Origin: JBBDIJ01 sp040880485
GTDB lineage: Bacteria; Bacteroidota; Rhodothermia; Balneolales; Balneolaceae
DNA: 64,000 nt
Direction: 5' to 3'
Assembly: GCA_040880485.1 (NCBI GenBank)
Contig: JBBDIJ010000009.1
Location: 186,001-250,000 of the forward strand
Below are positions 62,163-64,000 of this stretch, piece after piece (positions within the stretch are counted from its first letter, which is position 1; each line of letters starts with the position of its first letter). The notes beneath the pieces are model-generated. The model was given only the letters and a program-made list of their open reading frames with translations. It searched no databases and was not told the DNA's origin. A program made the translations under genes and the position numbers.

Positions 62163-62209
62163 CGCACCTCTGCCCACGAAAATATGGAGCATTCAGACAA
62201 GAATGGAAG

Positions 62210-64000
62210 ATGAAAATATCCAACTATAGATCCCTGCTCGAAGAGCACCGTTCTCGTAACATACTCATTGCATCTCTGACGTTTCTCTACGCTTTCGTCA
62301 TCTACACGATGACGGTAGCTCCTACAGCCAGTTTTTGGGATCCGTCCGAGTACATCGCTATTTCCCACACCTTGCAGGTTGCCCACCCACCGGGGTCACC
62401 CTATTTTGCTTTATGGGGCCGTCTGTTCTCCATGTTTGTACCTTCCGATCAGGTGGCCTTGAGTATTAATATGATCAGTGTGCTTGCCTCCTCGTTCACT
62501 GTCATGTTGCTATATCTGGTCATTGTTCGCTTTATTCAAGAGTGGAAAGGACCGGCGGATAACATGAGCAGCATGGATCTTACAGGGCTTTACGGAGGCG
62601 GACTGTTCGGTTCACTTGTTTTTGCTGTAACCCATACCCAGTGGTTCAACGCTGTCGAAGCGGAAATGTACGCTTCCTCGATGTTTTTCACGGCACTTGT
62701 GGTCTGGCTTGTGATGAAATGGGCCGAAAATCACGAGGAACCCAGATCGGAAAAGTGGCTGCTTCTTATCGCCTACCTTATCGGCCTGGGAATAGGAGTT
62801 CACCTGCTCAATCTCCTTGCCCTCTTCTTTGTGGCGCTTATCATCTACTTTAAGAAGTTTGAATTCAGACTCACCACTTTCCTGATAATGACCGCAGTTT
62901 CGGTAGCCATATTTCTCGCTATCTATCCTTTTACAATCATCTATATTCCTACATTGGCCGATGACATCGGCAGGATGACCTACGGACTCATCGGACCGCT
63001 CTCCTACCTTGTAATCGTAACAGTCATTGTCTCTTACGCGATTTATTATACGCAGAAGAAAAAAATGCGTACTGCAAATCTTGTTGGTCTCGCATTTGCC
63101 CTGATTCTGACAGGATATACCAGCTACGCACTCGTTTTTATTCGCTCACAGGCTAATCCTGCAATAAATCAAAATAATCCCTCCACTGTTGAGGCTTTTG
63201 TAAGTTATCTCAAGAGGGAGCAATATGGTGCCTCACCCCTTCTAAGTGGCCACACCTATAACTCCTCGATGCAGAATATAGATACAAGTCGTGAAGTGCT
63301 GTTTCCGCGGCGTCATTCACAGCAGGGCAGCCATCTTGAATATTACGATCGTTTCGACAGCGACCTACAGTATTTCTGGGAGTATCAGGTACACCATATG
63401 TACCTTAGATACCTCTTCTGGAACTTTATTGGTAAAGAGTCTGACATTCAGAACGCTGGTTGGTACTCCGGTTTTGGTGAGACTCCTCACAGCAAGAATC
63501 CCGCCAATCGTGGTTACTTCTATCTCCCTTTTCTCTTTGGTTTACTCGGAATGTTATATCACTTCAGAAATGACTGGAGGCGGGGGCTATCGGTTCTGAC
63601 CCTCTTTTTTCTGACCGGGTTGGCTATCATCTTCTATCTGAACCAGACACCACATGAGCCACGGGAGCGGGACTATGCATACGTCGGTTCCTTCTTCGCA
63701 TACAGCATATGGGTTGGGCTGGGTCTCACCGGTTTGCTTGAAATGATCCGAAGCGGGATAACCGGGAGCAGGAGTGTTCAATACGGATTACTTGGACTCG
63801 CATTTCTGGCGGTTCCTTTCTGGATGGCCAGAGAAAACTGGGCGAGTCAGGACCGCAGCGATAATTATGTCGCAAGAGATTACGCCTACAATCTTTTGCA
63901 ATCCGTGGAGCAGAATGCCATTCTCTTTACCAATGGAGACAATGATACCTTTCCACTATGGTACATTCAGGAGGTCGAGGGAGTACGGACAGACGTACGG
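62210..64000 (+). CDS. DUF2723 membrane protein (GT-C-like; 3' end missing)
   Basis: The frame is open from the ATG at 62210 to the window end (597 codons). The start gives MKISNYRSLLEEHRSRN, then many membrane helices. Near 42-70 lies SFWDPSEYIAISHTLQVAHPP followed by GSPYFALWGR, the DUF2723 signature in which D/E residues resemble the first-loop acidic site of protein O-mannosyltransferase-type GT-C enzymes. Later parts are NQTPHEPRERDYAYVGSF and, at the cut, FTNGDNDTFPLWYIQEVEGV. The family is typical of Bacteroidota and relatives. A glycosyltransferase role is plausible; the target is unknown. Confidence 0.9.
   Translation, partial: MKISNYRSLLEEHRSRNILIASLTFLYAFVIYTMTVAPTASFWDPSEYIAISHTLQVAHPPGSPYFALWGRLFSMFVPSDQVALSINMISVLASSFTVMLLYLVIVRFIQEWKGPADNMSSMDLTGLYGGGLFGSLVFAVTHTQWFNAVEAEMYASSMFFTALVVWLVMKWAENHEEPRSEKWLLLIAYLIGLGIGVHLLNLLALFFVALIIYFKKFEFRLTTFLIMTAVSVAIFLAIYPFTIIYIPTLADDIGRMTYGLIGPLSYLVIVTVIVSYAIYYTQKKKMRTANLVGLAFALILTGYTSYALVFIRSQANPAINQNNPSTVEAFVSYLKREQYGASPLLSGHTYNSSMQNIDTSREVLFPRRHSQQGSHLEYYDRFDSDLQYFWEYQVHHMYLRYLFWNFIGKESDIQNAGWYSGFGETPHSKNPANRGYFYLPFLFGLLGMLYHFRNDWRRGLSVLTLFFLTGLAIIFYLNQTPHEPRERDYAYVGSFFAYSIWVGLGLTGLLEMIRSGITGSRSVQYGLLGLAFLAVPFWMARENWASQDRSDNYVARDYAYNLLQSVEQNAILFTNGDNDTFPLWYIQEVEGVRTDVR

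Noticed and set aside
1..64000. CRISPR arrays, insertion sequences, phage genes, tRNA and rRNA genes
   Set aside because: I looked for direct-repeat arrays, transposase or integrase motifs and cloverleaf-like segments in the gaps and saw none.

Overview
The window reads as a contiguous piece of bacterial chromosome, gene-dense and without visible mobile elements, CRISPR arrays, tRNA or rRNA genes. The gene content points to the Bacteroidota/Balneolota/Rhodothermota side of the tree. Supporting signs are a DUF2480 protein, a DUF2723 membrane protein, a fused E1 alpha-beta 2-oxoacid dehydrogenase, a TonB-dependent receptor, few Shine-Dalgarno sequences, and several promoter-like sites of the form TTG-N20-TAnnTTTG. 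Two sodium-symporter-family transporters would suit a marine or saline member. A Balneolales-like organism is my best guess; it is inference from gene content, not a database match.

Layout. 1-12421 (+): the classic translation/RNA block nusA (partial)-infB-rbfA-truB-ribF-rpsO-pnp, then an M16 peptidase, asnS and holA. 12388-14385 (-): a fused E1 alpha-beta dehydrogenase whose 3' end overlaps holA. 14508-16333 (+): a polyamine operon of speD, pyruvoyl-dependent arginine decarboxylase and an aminopropyltransferase. 16314-17899 (-): a D-threonine-aldolase-like enzyme and a small membrane protein. 18051-20740 (+): a RimB-like protease, RimK, an M14-type deacylase and a DUF952 protein, tightly coupled. 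20758-43078 (-, apart from one small + gene): an orphan response regulator; a 7-TM protein and a DinB-like protein; an isolated NuoI-like ferredoxin; Der; LD-carboxypeptidase, NadD, BamD, a polyprenyl synthase, type 2 IPP isomerase, SDR and DUF2480; the full SUF iron-sulfur system (IscA-type carrier, Nfu, SufS, SufD, SufC, SufB); an EamA transporter; a caspase-fold lipoprotein-like protein without catalytic residues; a beta-barrel outer-membrane protein; Nudix, Ugd and GreA. 43379-55816 (+): a SPOUT methyltransferase, metG, a GH13 debranching-type enzyme, an NSS transporter, efp-accB-accC-gcvH-guaA and a TPR/periplasmic-binding fusion. 55826-56902 (-): mltG. 56993-60449 (+): TonB receptor, cold-shock protein, small membrane protein, exported MsrB. 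60482-61993 (-): a second NSS transporter. 62210-64000 (+): a DUF2723 protein running off the window.

Most of the window is core housekeeping: translation, RNA decay, Fe-S assembly, envelope building, fatty acid and purine synthesis. The least explained parts are the outer-membrane barrel plus pseudo-caspase pair (37760-40724), the RimB/RimK/deacylase/DUF952 cassette (18051-20740), and the TPR/periplasmic-binding fusion beside mltG (54044-56902). I found no clear-cut new defence or mobile system.
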